64,000 bases of DNA from Panax quinquefolius (taxonomy: Eukaryota; Streptophyta; Magnoliopsida; Apiales; Araliaceae): contig CM035151.1 in the NCBI GenBank assembly GCA_020205615.1, positions 16,656,322 to 16,720,321 of the forward strand, written 5' to 3'. The position numbers and the translations under genes are program-made. This document shows, in pieces, positions 48,848-59,913 of the stretch; position 1 is the stretch's first letter; each line of letters opens with the position of its first letter. Under the pieces are notes generated by a model. The model did no database searches, had not been told where the DNA came from, and was given only the letters and a program-made list of their open reading frames with translations.

Positions 48848-51244
48848 TGTGAGACCCAGATTTTATCAATAAAGATTTAAATTTTGTCGAATTTTTTTAA
48901 TATTATGGTGTGAATTTAAGATAATATTATAGTTGTGGGTAGTATTTATAAATTTTGCAAAAGTATGCAGTGGGTTATATTATATTCGATTGGTGGGGAA
49001 TATTCGGTTTAGCGGGGAATATTCGTACAACGACTCAATCATTGGTGGACCCCAGCGTAATTATTGTCGATTGAGAAAGCGACAAAAATATTTTATTGAA
49101 ATAACGGCGGAAGTTTTACCGTAGTTCTTATTGAACTACTTTCGGTAGTAAAAGTACGATGAATATGTGTGGTTGCATAGTAGCACGGTATTGATTATTG
49201 ATGCTTATGTGAGAAGTCACCGGTTTGATTCCATTATTGTCGATTAATAATATGAATTATTATAGCGATAATGACGTTTTGTTTTATTCAGTATTATTAA
49301 CGTAATAAAAGCGAAACATCTTTTATATAAAATAGAATACTTTATTAAAGTTATTACATAAATAGAATATATTATATTTTATTATGCGTAGTGTTGCGTA
49401 GTGTTTTGCATAGTGTTTTGCATAGTATTGTATAGTGTTTTGCATAGTAAAATGTTTTTATATAAATAGAATATATTATATTTTATTTAAAAGATTTTTC
49501 TTTAAATATGGATAAAGTGATTAAAGTAAATCAATGAATGGACGTTTCATGGATTAATTCTTATGCATTCCATTTTCCTATAAATAGAAGCTCATTCCTT
49601 CATTATTTTCTTACGAATTCATTGAAACTCTAGAGAGAAATTATAGAGAGAAGCTATAGAGAAAATTATAGAAAGAAGAAGAGTATTCTGCTACTTCACT
49701 ACTTACATATTAGGTTCTTTTTACGGTGAAGGGTGTTATTCTTTCTTCTTGAAGAGAACTTACATTATTCCATTCACTATTATTACATTGGAATAACTTT
49801 TGTAAAAGTGGCATATCTATACATAACTTTGTATCATGGCATACCCTATACTTGGTGAAATCCTTATGTTATTCCATTGCTTATTATTACATTGGAATAA
49901 CTTTGTATCTGTGATTTACCCTATACTTGGTGACATTCTTCTATTATTACATTGGAACATCACATGCGTATGTGTTTTACAGGACACGGTTCCGCTTTTT
50001 ATTATTCTGTTGGAACATCACATGCTCATATGTTTTACAGGACTGGTTCCGTCTTTATCATTCTCATTGGAATATCCTATCATGTGTTTTACAGGATGCA
50101 GTTCCATCTTTATTATTACATTGGAACATCACGCCGGTGTGAATTTCACGACTGGTTCCGTTATTATTATTATGTTGGAATAACACATCTGTCGAAATAC
50201 GCATGCATGGTGATTTCTTTTGTTATTCCATTCTTTATTATACCCGGTTGGTTAAAACTTTGACTTCTATACTCCATGAAATTAGTAGAATATCCTTGAT
50301 ATTTGCGTTTCATCCGATATCTTTCATGGAAATATTCTTACGATCATTCTTGAATTTTACTCTCTGAAAGCGATATCATGTTGACAATTTGGACGTTAAT
50401 AATTCATGGATTAAATAATTCTTGAACTTGTTTTATTGAATTATTATGTCATTGTCATCATCCTCATGTTATATTATGTTATCTTTGGCTTACGTGCATA
50501 GATGAACTTAGTATGATTATGACCGAGGATCATTCGGTATAATCATGACTTGATATAAATGATGTGACTAAAGTCCTCGGTGGCACATGTAATGTGATGG
50601 ATAGTTTTGGTATGATTATGACCGGGGTGATTCGGTATAGTCATGACCATTGATAATTTGATGAAAATTCTTGGCCCAGTGGTGCGGGGATGATTAGATG
50701 TGGTGGTTTATTTATTAAAAGTGAGTCTCTCGTGATAAAAATTGATGAAAACCTTTTTAAAACCTAAAAGATAGTAGACTTTATTCTCTACTTGATTTTT
50801 TAATGGATTGTATATTAAGCTGCAGATTAAAGCTGGTTGTCTATTGTATTTTATCGGTTTAACATTTGTTGAAGGCTAATGATAATTTATTCTGCATTAT
50901 CTTAGTCATAATATTTCTTCTTTGGCTAGTTGAGCTCACCCTTTCTTTCCTTCGTTCTCTTGAAAATGAGAACATAAATTTGGAGACGAGTCGGGGAGCG
51001 GAGTAATGGTCGAGAGGATAGCATTAGTAGTCATCACTATTACGTGAAATAGTGTGATAATAGTTATAATGAGGACTCCTTTTGAGTTTGTATAATATCT
51101 AGTAGATAATATTTGTATTCAAACTCACGGTTTATGTCGTATTGTTATACCACAGCAGTTATATTAGTAAGTTGTATTTGAATTTATGTACCATGTAAGT
51201 GGCGACCCAAGATGGGTGGCGATACCTAATTTTGGGGGCGTCAC
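48848..51244 (+). mobile_element. 5' LTR of copy 3
   Basis: It starts TGTGAGACCC and ends GGGGGCGTCAC. It has a TATA box (49579-49587) and leader repeats (49730-50250). Upstream of the TATA box it has TTTTGCATAGTG units (49385-49450) in place of the 19-bp AGTAATTACC array found in copies 1 and 2, so it belongs to a distinct LTR subfamily. Confidence 0.88.
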
Positions 51245-54200
51245 GGTTGGTATCGAGCCATAAGTGTGAAGAGCCCCGAGCCTCATTTGGTGACTTCTGT
51301 TGATGGGGAATGCACCGCAAAGCGGACTCTCCGTAGGGGACCTTCGAATCTTCTTCGGTGGCAAAGTGACAGTACCAATGTGAGGTCTTGACATAAGTTG
51401 GTGTCAGAGTCACGGTTAGTATCGAGCTTAGGGATATGATCCTGGTGAGGTGTGAGATAAGAACTAGGAGGGAGGCAGGGAATTCCTTCGCTAGTATGAC
51501 CTACCTAAGTTTATTTGTTATTTAATTGGTCGATCGAGTATAGGGATAATATTTGATATATTAATTAACCCTTTTGCTTCACAATTCCTTTTCGTGTAAT
51601 AAGAGTGTAGCTAGGTCGAGCGGGGGTAACGATTGGAATAGAGCGGTGGTCATTATTTAGTAGTTATATTTGGTGAATCAACTAGGGTGAGGCTAACCCA
51701 ACGTTGGAAGAGTGTTTTGCCACTATCATACAAGATGTCTAATGACATACAACCTCGTGTCATCATAAAGGCGAGGTTGTGCTCATCCACTTCTTTGAGT
51801 ATATTTACGAGCACTATCTATATGATATAATCTTGGTGTTTGTTTGAAGTATAATTCTCAATTTGAGACAGTGGAGATAATGATAAATCAAGAGAAGACT
51901 CACCATTGGGAAGAATATGATAGTAATCTTCTCATTTTTCTTTGGGGTGTATTGGGTAAACCAAGAATAATTACGTGGCCATATGATATCTATCATAACC
52001 TAGAAGCATGGCCTCCCATGTATGAAGTTTCCTTGAGCACTTCCCAAAGATTCTAATTTCTAAAAGCAGGTTTTTGACTATACATTTATGTAAGGTGTCA
52101 TTGTGACGTCTTATCCAAAGTTGGGATGAAAGTCACAGTTGGTATTAATGTGACGTACTATCCAAATCTTGGGCCGAGAGTAATGAGTTTTGAATGATAT
52201 TTATATCATTAATAAATTTCTTGACGTATTCTTGAAGATTTCTAGCCTACCCTAGAGCGTGAAATCGAATTTTTATAACCCCAAAGATAAAAACCCATTT
52301 CTTAAACCCTCAAATATTTCTTCAACTAAAAGGATGCATTTACGAGGATTATGATGAAAGTCATAATAAAAGCATTGGACTAATGAAAATCATGGGTATA
52401 TGAAGTATTAGTAAGTGTTATGATGAGTTATGTTGGTTATTATGTGAAAACATGAAAGTTTCTTAGAAATCACAAAGAGTTGAAAATCAGATTTTGGTGA
52501 AAAACGTAACATGAAATTCAATTGACCATATCTCCTATTATATTTTGAATTTTTGAATGTGGTCAAATCCTAGAGTTAGATCTATGAGTTACCTAACTAA
52601 TCCAAGTGGAATTACTGGAAAAGGTGTTGTAGATTTTGTGTGGACTGATTTTTAGCAAAGGAGGCCAAAGCTGTAAATTTGAAAATGCTACTGCCCAGAA
52701 ACTTTAAGGGACTGTTTCGGCCATTTAAATTATGAGAAAAATTCTGGCATTTTGGGACATGAAGGTATATGGTATAAAGTACCTCCTGTCCAAAAATGAG
52801 CTCATTCTGACTTAAAATGAGCAAGTTATGACTATTTCAATATTTAGGTTTTTCCGACGAAAAATGCTATAACCGGAGTTCTATAACTCCGATGATCATG
52901 AAATTTAAACTGGAAGCTCAAGTTAACATGTGTAAGGTCCTGTCAAGATTTGGGAATTTTTGGAGTTAAACTTGAGGTAGCTAATTTCTTAAGGAATTAA
53001 GTGGAAATTGATTTTTAAAAAATAGTAAATGAATTTTAAAAATTCCGGGAAAAATATATTTTCATTATGGGATTATATTATACTAAATCCCAGAAAAGAA
53101 ATATTTTTGGGACTGATTTGGTATTTTTTATGAAAATAGTTTAGTTATGAACATATGAGTTAAATATGTTATGTGAAGTAACAAAGTTGAAAATAGGATT
53201 TTATGGCTAAAGAATCCTATATAGAGTATATGCATATTTTTTTGATGAGGGATTTGATCATTGGTGATGATATCTTATGAGTATGACATTTTTGAATGAT
53301 TAAATGCATTATATGGTAAAGCGTAAACAATTAAGATAAATTGTTTATAAATTTAAGAAGTGATTAAAATATTGTTATAATATTAATGATATTAGATTAT
53401 GAGATTATTAAGTGATTGATAACATGGGGATATTCTTGAATCCTGGATAAATTATATTATAAATGTTTAATATTTATCCTTTATCTCATTTGATTGATTC
53501 TTTATATCATTATCCTCAATGCTTATATTATGTTGAAAGTCATACGTGGCCTGTAGTGCATAGATAGATGGACTTGGTATGATTATGACCAAATGATTGT
53601 TTAGGGTATAATCATAACCTAGTAATTGAATACACAATTATCTTTGGCCGTAGTGCATGGATAATTTGTGGTCGTGATACTAATGAATACACGATTATCT
53701 TTGGTAGTAGTGCATGGATAATTGTGGTGATATATCTTAATGAATACACAATTATCTTTCGTAGTAGTGCATGGATAATTTTGTGGTCGTGATATTAATG
53801 AATACACAATTATCTTTGGCCGTAGTGCATGGATAATTTGTGGTCGTGATCTTAATGAATACACAATTATCTTTGGTAGTAGTGCATGGATAATTTGTGG
53901 TCGTGATCTTAATGAATACACAATTATCTTTGGTAGTAGTGCATGGATAATTTGTGGTCGTGATACTAATGAATACACAATTATCTTTGGCCAGTAGTGC
54001 ATGGATAATTTGTGGTCGTGGATCTTAATGAATACACAATTATCTTTGGTAGTAGTGCATGGATAATTTGTGGTGCGATAATCTTAATGAATACACAATT
54101 ATCTTTGGTAGTAGTGCATGGATAATTTGTGGTCGTGATCTTAATGAATACACAATTATCTTTGGTAGTAGTGCATGGATAATTTGTAGTCGTGATACTA

Positions 54201-54755
54201 ATGAATACACAATTATCTTTGGTAGTAGTGCATGGATAATTTGTGGTCATGATCTTAATGAATACACAATTATCTTTGGTAGTAGTGCATGGATAATTTG
54301 TGGTCGTGATACTAATGAATACACAATTATCTTTGGTAGTAGTGCATGGATAATTTGTGGTCGTGATGATCTTAATGAATACACAATTATCTTTGGTAGT
54401 AGTGCATGGATAATTTGTGGTCGTGATCTTAATGAATACACAATTATCTTTGGTAGTAGGTGCATGGATAATTTGTGGTCGTGATCTTAATGAAAACACG
54501 AATATCCTTGGCGATTAGTGCATGGATAATTCGTGGTCGTGATACTATTAAGTCGAGTTTGACATTATTGGTTTTCTGATTGTATATCTTTGCTTTGTAG
54601 TGCAAAGATGAATTGTTAATGAATATCTTTGGTAGGATTGCAAAAATGAATTTAATGTTTTAAACGATAAAGGTATTCAAGGTATCCTCATCTCTTTATC
54701 ATATCAGTGTCGTACCCCACAATTTCGAGGGAGAAATTCCATAAGGAGGGGAGAT
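51245..54755 (+). mobile_element. Internal region of copy 3 with expanded 57-bp array
   Basis: After the PBS the gag block of copies 1 and 2 is missing. A second PBS-like TTAGTATCGAGC occurs at 51416-51427. 51575-52080 is a block shared with 62320-62930 that reads THHWEEYDSNLLIFLWGVLG. The RT start relic is at 52210-52300, followed by the same non-coding DNA as in the sibling elements. The 57-bp array runs from 53630 to 54545 with about 16 units, against four or five elsewhere. There is no functional protein. Confidence 0.82.
53630..54545 (+). repeat. 57-bp tandem array, about 16 units
   Basis: The GCATGGATAATT word recurs about every 57 bp from 53656 to 54522. The array keeps long open frames on both strands only because the period is a multiple of three. 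Unit variants differ mainly around GGTAGTAG / GGCCGTAG and GATACTAAT / GATCTTAAT. Confidence 0.92.
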
Positions 54756-57162
54756 TGAGAGACCCCAGATTTTATCAATAAAGATTTAAATTTTGTCGAA
54801 TTTTTTTAATATTATGGTGTGAATTTAAGATAATATTATAGTTGTGGGTAGTATTTATAAATTTTGCAAAGTATGCAAGTGGTTATATTATATTCGATTG
54901 GTGGGGAATATTCGGTTTAGCGAGGAATATTAATATAACTACTCAATCATTGGTGGACCCCTAATGTAATTATATTGTCGGATCGAGAAAGCGACAAAAA
55001 AATATTTTATTGAAATAACGGCGGAAGTTTTACCGTAGTTCTTGTTGAACTACTCGGTAGTAAAAGTACGATAATATGTGTGGTTGCATAGTAGCACTGC
55101 GGTATTGATTATTGATGCTTATGTGAGAAGTCTTTCGGTTTGATTCCATTATTGTCGATTAATAATATGAATTATTATAGCGATAATGACGTTTTGTTTT
55201 ATTTATTATTATTAAGCGTAATAAAATGCGAAACATCTTTTATATAAAATAGAATACTTTATTAAAGTTATTACATAAATAGAATATATTATATTTTATT
55301 ACGCATAGTGTTGCATAGTATTTTTGCATAGTGTTTTGCATAGTATTGCATAGTGTTTGCATAGTAAAATGTTTTATATAAATAGAATATATTATATTTT
55401 ATTTAAAAGATTTTTCTTTAAATATGGACCGTCGATTAAAGTAAATCAATCTGGACCGTTCATGGATTATTCTTACTATGCATTCCATTTTCCTATAAAT
55501 AAGCTCATTCCTTCATTATTTTCTTACTTAATTCATTGAAACTCAGAGAGAGAAATTATAGAGAAGCTAGAGAGAAAATTATAGAAAAAGAAGAGTATTC
55601 GCTACTTCACTACTTCTATATTCGGTTCTTTTTACGGTAAAGGGTGTTATTCTTTTCTTCTTGAAGAGAACTTACGTTATTCCATTCACTATTATTACAT
55701 TGGAATAACTTTTGTAAAAGTGGCATACCCTATACATAACTTTGTATCATGGCATACCCTATACTTGGTGAAATCCTTATGTTATTCCATTGCTTATTAT
55801 TACGTTGGAATAACTCGTATACGCTGGTTTACCCTATACTTGGTGACATTCTTCTATTATTCTTACATTGGAACATCACATGCATGTGTTTTACAGGACT
55901 GACCAGTTCCGCTTTTTATTATTACGTTGGAACATCCTCATGCGTATGTTTTACAGGACTGGTTAAAAGTCTTTATCATTCTGTTGGAATATCCTATCGT
56001 GTGTTTTACACACGGATCCGGGTTCCATCTTTATTATTCATTGGAACATCCCGCTTCGGTGTGAATTTCACACGACACGGTTCCGTTATTATTATTATGT
56101 TGGAATAACTTTATCATGGCGAAGCACATGCATGCATGGTGATTTCTTTTGTTATTCCATTCTTTATTATACCTAGTTGGTTAAAACTTTGACTTCTATA
56201 CTCCATGAAATTAGTAGAATATCCTTGATATTTGCGTTTCATCCAAAGATCTTTTCATGGAAATATTCTTCCGATCATTCTTGAATTTTACTCTCTAAAA
56301 AAGATATCGTGTTGACAATTTGGACGTTAATAATTCATGGATTAAATAATTCTTGAACTTGTTTTATTGAATTATTATGTCATTGTCATCATCCTCATGT
56401 TATATTATGTTATCTTTGGCTTACGTGCATAGATGAACTTAGTATGATTATGACGAGGATCATTCGGTATAATCATGACTTGATATAAATGATGTGACTA
56501 AAGTCCTCGGTGGCTGTAATGCGATGATGGATAGTTTTTGGTATGATTATGACCGAGGGGTGATTCGGTATAGTCATGACCATTGATAATTTGATGAAAA
56601 TCCTTGGCCGTGGTGCGGGGATGATTAGATGTGGTGGTTTATTTATTGTGAGTCTCGTGATAAAAATTGATGAAAAACTTTTTAAAACCTAAAAGATAGT
56701 AGACTTTATATTCTACTTGATTTTTTAATGGATCAGATATTCCATTGCAGATTAAAGCTGGTTGTCTATTGTATTTTATCGGTTTAATCTTTGTTGAAGG
56801 CTAATGATAATTTATTCGCATTATCTTAGTCATAATATTTCTTCTTGGGCTAGATTGAGCTCACCCTTTCTTTTCATTTATTCTCTTGAAATGAGAACAT
56901 AGCCGGACGAGTCGGGGAGCAGAGTAATGGTCCGAGAGGATAGCATTAGTAGTCCTCACTATTACGTGAAATAGTGTGATAATAGTTGTAATGAGGACTC
57001 CTTTTGAGTTTGTATAATATCTAGTAGATAATATTTGTATTCAAACTCACGGTTTATGTCGTATTGCATACACGATTATATTAGTAAGTTGTATTTAAAT
57101 TTATGTACCATGTAAGTGGCGACCCAAGATGGGTGACGTATACCTAATTTTGGGGGCGTCAC

Positions 57163-57163
<1 letters not shown>
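54756..57163 (+). mobile_element. 3' LTR of copy 3
   Basis: It starts TGAGAGACCCC (third base changed from the 5' LTR) and ends GGGGGCGTCACA. It has a TATA element at 55494-55500, leader repeats at 55640-56190 and the TTTGCATAGTG units at 55305-55370. It differs from the 5' LTR by many small indels and substitutions. Confidence 0.9.

Positions 57164-57230
<67 letters not shown>
57164..57230. repeat. (ATA)n microsatellite
   Basis: About 20 ATA units begin within the right target duplicate (TATAA) of the LTR element. Confidence 0.93.
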
Positions 57231-57394
57231 TACACAAGCCATTAGAATATGGAAGCGGCTTTATACTCAATTCGTAATAATAATAGAATAATAATAATAA
57301 TCGAATAATTATAATAAAATATTGAGAAATTTAATTTGGGGGAGATGGAATGTTTTAAGATATATCCAAATCCAAGGTAAGATATAATGACTAA

Positions 57395-57475
57395 TTAGGC
57401 GTGGTGCTCGGGTGGTCATATGGCTAATTTTTGGAGCTTGAGGTCGCGGGTTCGAGTCTAGCTAGCAATGAAAAA
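57395..57475 (+). repeat. tRNA-like (SINE-type) segment
   Basis: GTGGTGCTCGGGTGGTCATA and, 37 bp on, GCGGGTTCGAGTCTAG resemble the A and B boxes of a tRNA-derived promoter. Related pieces occur inside both MULE arms: 59238-59320 (GTGTCTTTGGGTGGTCGTAT, GAGTTCGAAT) and 45695-45775 on the minus strand. A tail and a target duplication are not visible. Confidence 0.5.
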
Positions 57476-57479
57476 TTGA

Positions 57480-59064
57480 TTTATTCGGTAGAGTTATAGC
57501 CTCTACTGTACGAAGCGGTTTTATTAATAATATATATATATTTTTATTTCCAGTAATTATAACTTGTATTAAGTAGAAGCAATTTATTAATAATATATAT
57601 ATTTTTTATTTCAGTATTGTTATAGCCTCTACTAGTGTAAGCTAATTTTGAGAGGAATATATATATTATTTTTAATTCCAGCCGGTGAAGGGATCTAGTT
57701 CACAAAAGGTATATATAGTTATGTTAATAGTGATGGTTTTAATTATTATTGCTAAATAATAATAATGTACATTTGGGTCTCAATCAGTACATAGATGCGG
57801 AGACCACATCTCTTATGGACCAAAAGGGGCTTTATCCAAAAGACTTAAAGATTGGAAGGAGACATTTATAAATAAACATATGTTTGGAAGCGTGGTGGCA
57901 CCGTAAGAGGATTTATATCCTTTATCACATCCACGTCGATTATATGAATTAGAACACAATGCAAATGCAATCCTTAGGGCACAGGAGTTGGATATTCGAG
58001 CATGTCATCGACGCTTTATATGTTGTTGCTACGAGACGCAGAGGAATACTACGGTGTGGGGAATACAAAGGTGGTCCCAATTTGGTTTCGTGAATTCATT
58101 CTTCATGCATCTTAGGCGGGGGCTATGTGCCTGCACTAACGTGAATCTTGCATGGAAATTTTGCAAACCGTATGTTAACCAAGATGTTGGTCCACCTTTA
58201 CACTAATGCAAATACATATTCATGCGCAGGTGTAGTACCAATCAACGCCATTTTGTCTTGTTCTATTCGCGATTGAAGATTGGATGGTTACCATAATTGA
58301 CCCACTTTTCTGATGACCTTATGTATATTAAGTTACATGAAATGTACTCGAGAATTCGTTAAAGTCTTGGTATGTTTAGTTTTAAAATATTTTAATTTTA
58401 TAATGTCCTTTAATATTAAAAAATTATTTAACCAACTACTTTGTACATGCAGTACATTTGATACCATTTTGTTTGCGAAATGGTAATCCGATGCATGAGT
58501 GGCCTCAAGCGGTAATCCTCTTGTCTGAGACCTTAAAGATTTAAATCAAACAACACAACAACTCAAGCTGTGGCATTTTGTATGCAAGTATGTTATTGGC
58601 CCCATTTTCGTTAGGGCCAATGGTAATATTTCGAAGAGAAGTGGTCCTTGGAAGATGTCACGATCTTTTAATTCTAGCGTCGCGTGGGAGCTCTACAAGA
58701 AACCGCAAGATTACTTAGGCCTCGAGATATAGAACTTATCCGGCGTTATCTAATATACATATTAATTAATAAGAATGTCTATTTGGTTGAACTTTATGGG
58801 ATTTTCAAATTCATAACTTAGTAATATTAATAATTCAACTTTATGGGATATTTTTATTGGACTAATATTAATAATCACATTATTTATATTAATATTAAAA
58901 ATCATTATTAATATTATTTTAATAATAGTAATACATGAATATAATAATAATAAGTAATACATGAATATAAAATCATTATTTATATATTATTAAAGAATGA
59001 TATTTTTTAATATATTAATAATCCTTTGATTGATATTATTACAAAATAAGAAAAATATTAAAGG
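57480..59064. other. Remainder of the MULE interior, possible decayed coding
   Basis: 57780-58740 is less AT-rich than its surroundings and has short plus-strand frames, for example CHRRFICCCYETQRNTTVWG near 58000-58060 and WHFVCKYVIGPIFVRANGN near 58572-58628. None shows a family I recognise. It may be the rest of the transposon gene set or captured host sequence. 57500-57660 contains two repeats of an AATAATATATATAT / AGCCTCTACT motif. Confidence 0.35.
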
Positions 59065-59854
59065 GATAATAATAAATATAGATATTAACTTATTTCTAAA
59101 TAAAAACCCCCATATGTATTATATAGACTTATTAATAATAATTAATCGTAATATAATAATATGCAAGAATATAGATTTTTGGGGATGGTGAAGTTTTAAT
59201 ATAAAGATATATCATTGGTTGAAATTAACAATTTAGGCAAGTGTCTTTGGGTGGTCGTATACGACGAGTGTATGGAGTTTGAGGTCATGAGTTCGAATCA
59301 TTTAGCAAATGAATCGCTTGAATAATAAAATTATTTTTTATTTTTTATTGTCACCGTGATGTCAAAGTTTATCTTATTATTTTTTTTAATTTTTTAATAC
59401 CGGTAGTATCATTTATCTCTACCGATTTTTTATTATTTTAATAACGCTAGTATCAATTTCATGTACCGGAGAAAAAAAAAAATTAAAAAAAAAATGTAAT
59501 AGTAGGTAGAAGCTCTTAAGGTAGAATTATTTTATTATTTTAATGCCGGTAGTATCATTTTGTCTCGTAGGAGAAATAAAAAAATTAAAAAATGTTTTAG
59601 TAGAAGCTCTCTTACGTGGGATTATTTTAATAATAAATATTCACTTTTTATAACTATAATCGACAATATAATTTTACGTGGGTCTCACTTATTAAAATAG
59701 AAATTTAAGACGAGATAAATAATTAGGCACAACAACTCAGGCTTACCATCAAATAGAAAAGTTAATCGCATGACCATCAATTCAATTTATCAACGATCCA
59801 AAAGAGGTGTTGTTGCAAGACTATCAAGAAACCATTGCTTATGGAAGGGCTTCC

Positions 59855-59855
<1 letters not shown>
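59065..59855 (-). repeat. Right long terminal inverted repeat of the MULE
   Basis: It is the reverse complement of 45179-45935 with moderate divergence and ends TATGGAAGGGCTTCCG at the (TA)n border. Confidence 0.85.

Positions 59856-59910
<55 letters not shown>
59856..59910. repeat. (TA)n microsatellite at right border of the MULE
   Basis: About 27 TA units follow the end of the right TIR. Confidence 0.95.

Positions 59911-59913
<3 letters not shown>

Larger units (their letters stand above)
48848..57163 (+). mobile_element. Complete non-autonomous LTR retrotransposon, copy 3 (8,316 bp)
   Basis: Two LTRs (48848-51244 and 54756-57163) in the same orientation bracket a PBS (51247-51259), a short internal region and a polypurine tract (54742-54754). 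TATAA is duplicated exactly at 48843-48847 and 57164-57168. Together these define an intact insertion. It lies within the Mutator-like element. The internal region lacks usable gag or pol, so mobilisation must have been in trans. Confidence 0.92.
45179..59855. mobile_element. Mutator-like element with about 760-bp TIRs, interrupted by an LTR element
   Basis: The left arm (45179-45935) and right arm (about 59065-59855) are inverted copies. Shared words include GTTGATAAATTGAATTGATG, GCGATTAACTTTTCTATTTG, GTTGTGCCTAATTATTT, GTGAATATTTATTATTAAAA and CCCCAAAATCTATATTCTTG. Between them lies a FAR1/MULE-type transposase pseudogene (minus strand), a complete LTR retrotransposon (48848-57163) and about 1.9 kb of remaining DNA. 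Without the LTR element and its target duplicate it would be about 6.35 kb. Both ends abut (TA)n, so the target duplication is hidden in the microsatellite. The MULE label rests on the transposase family and the long TIRs. Confidence 0.82.
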
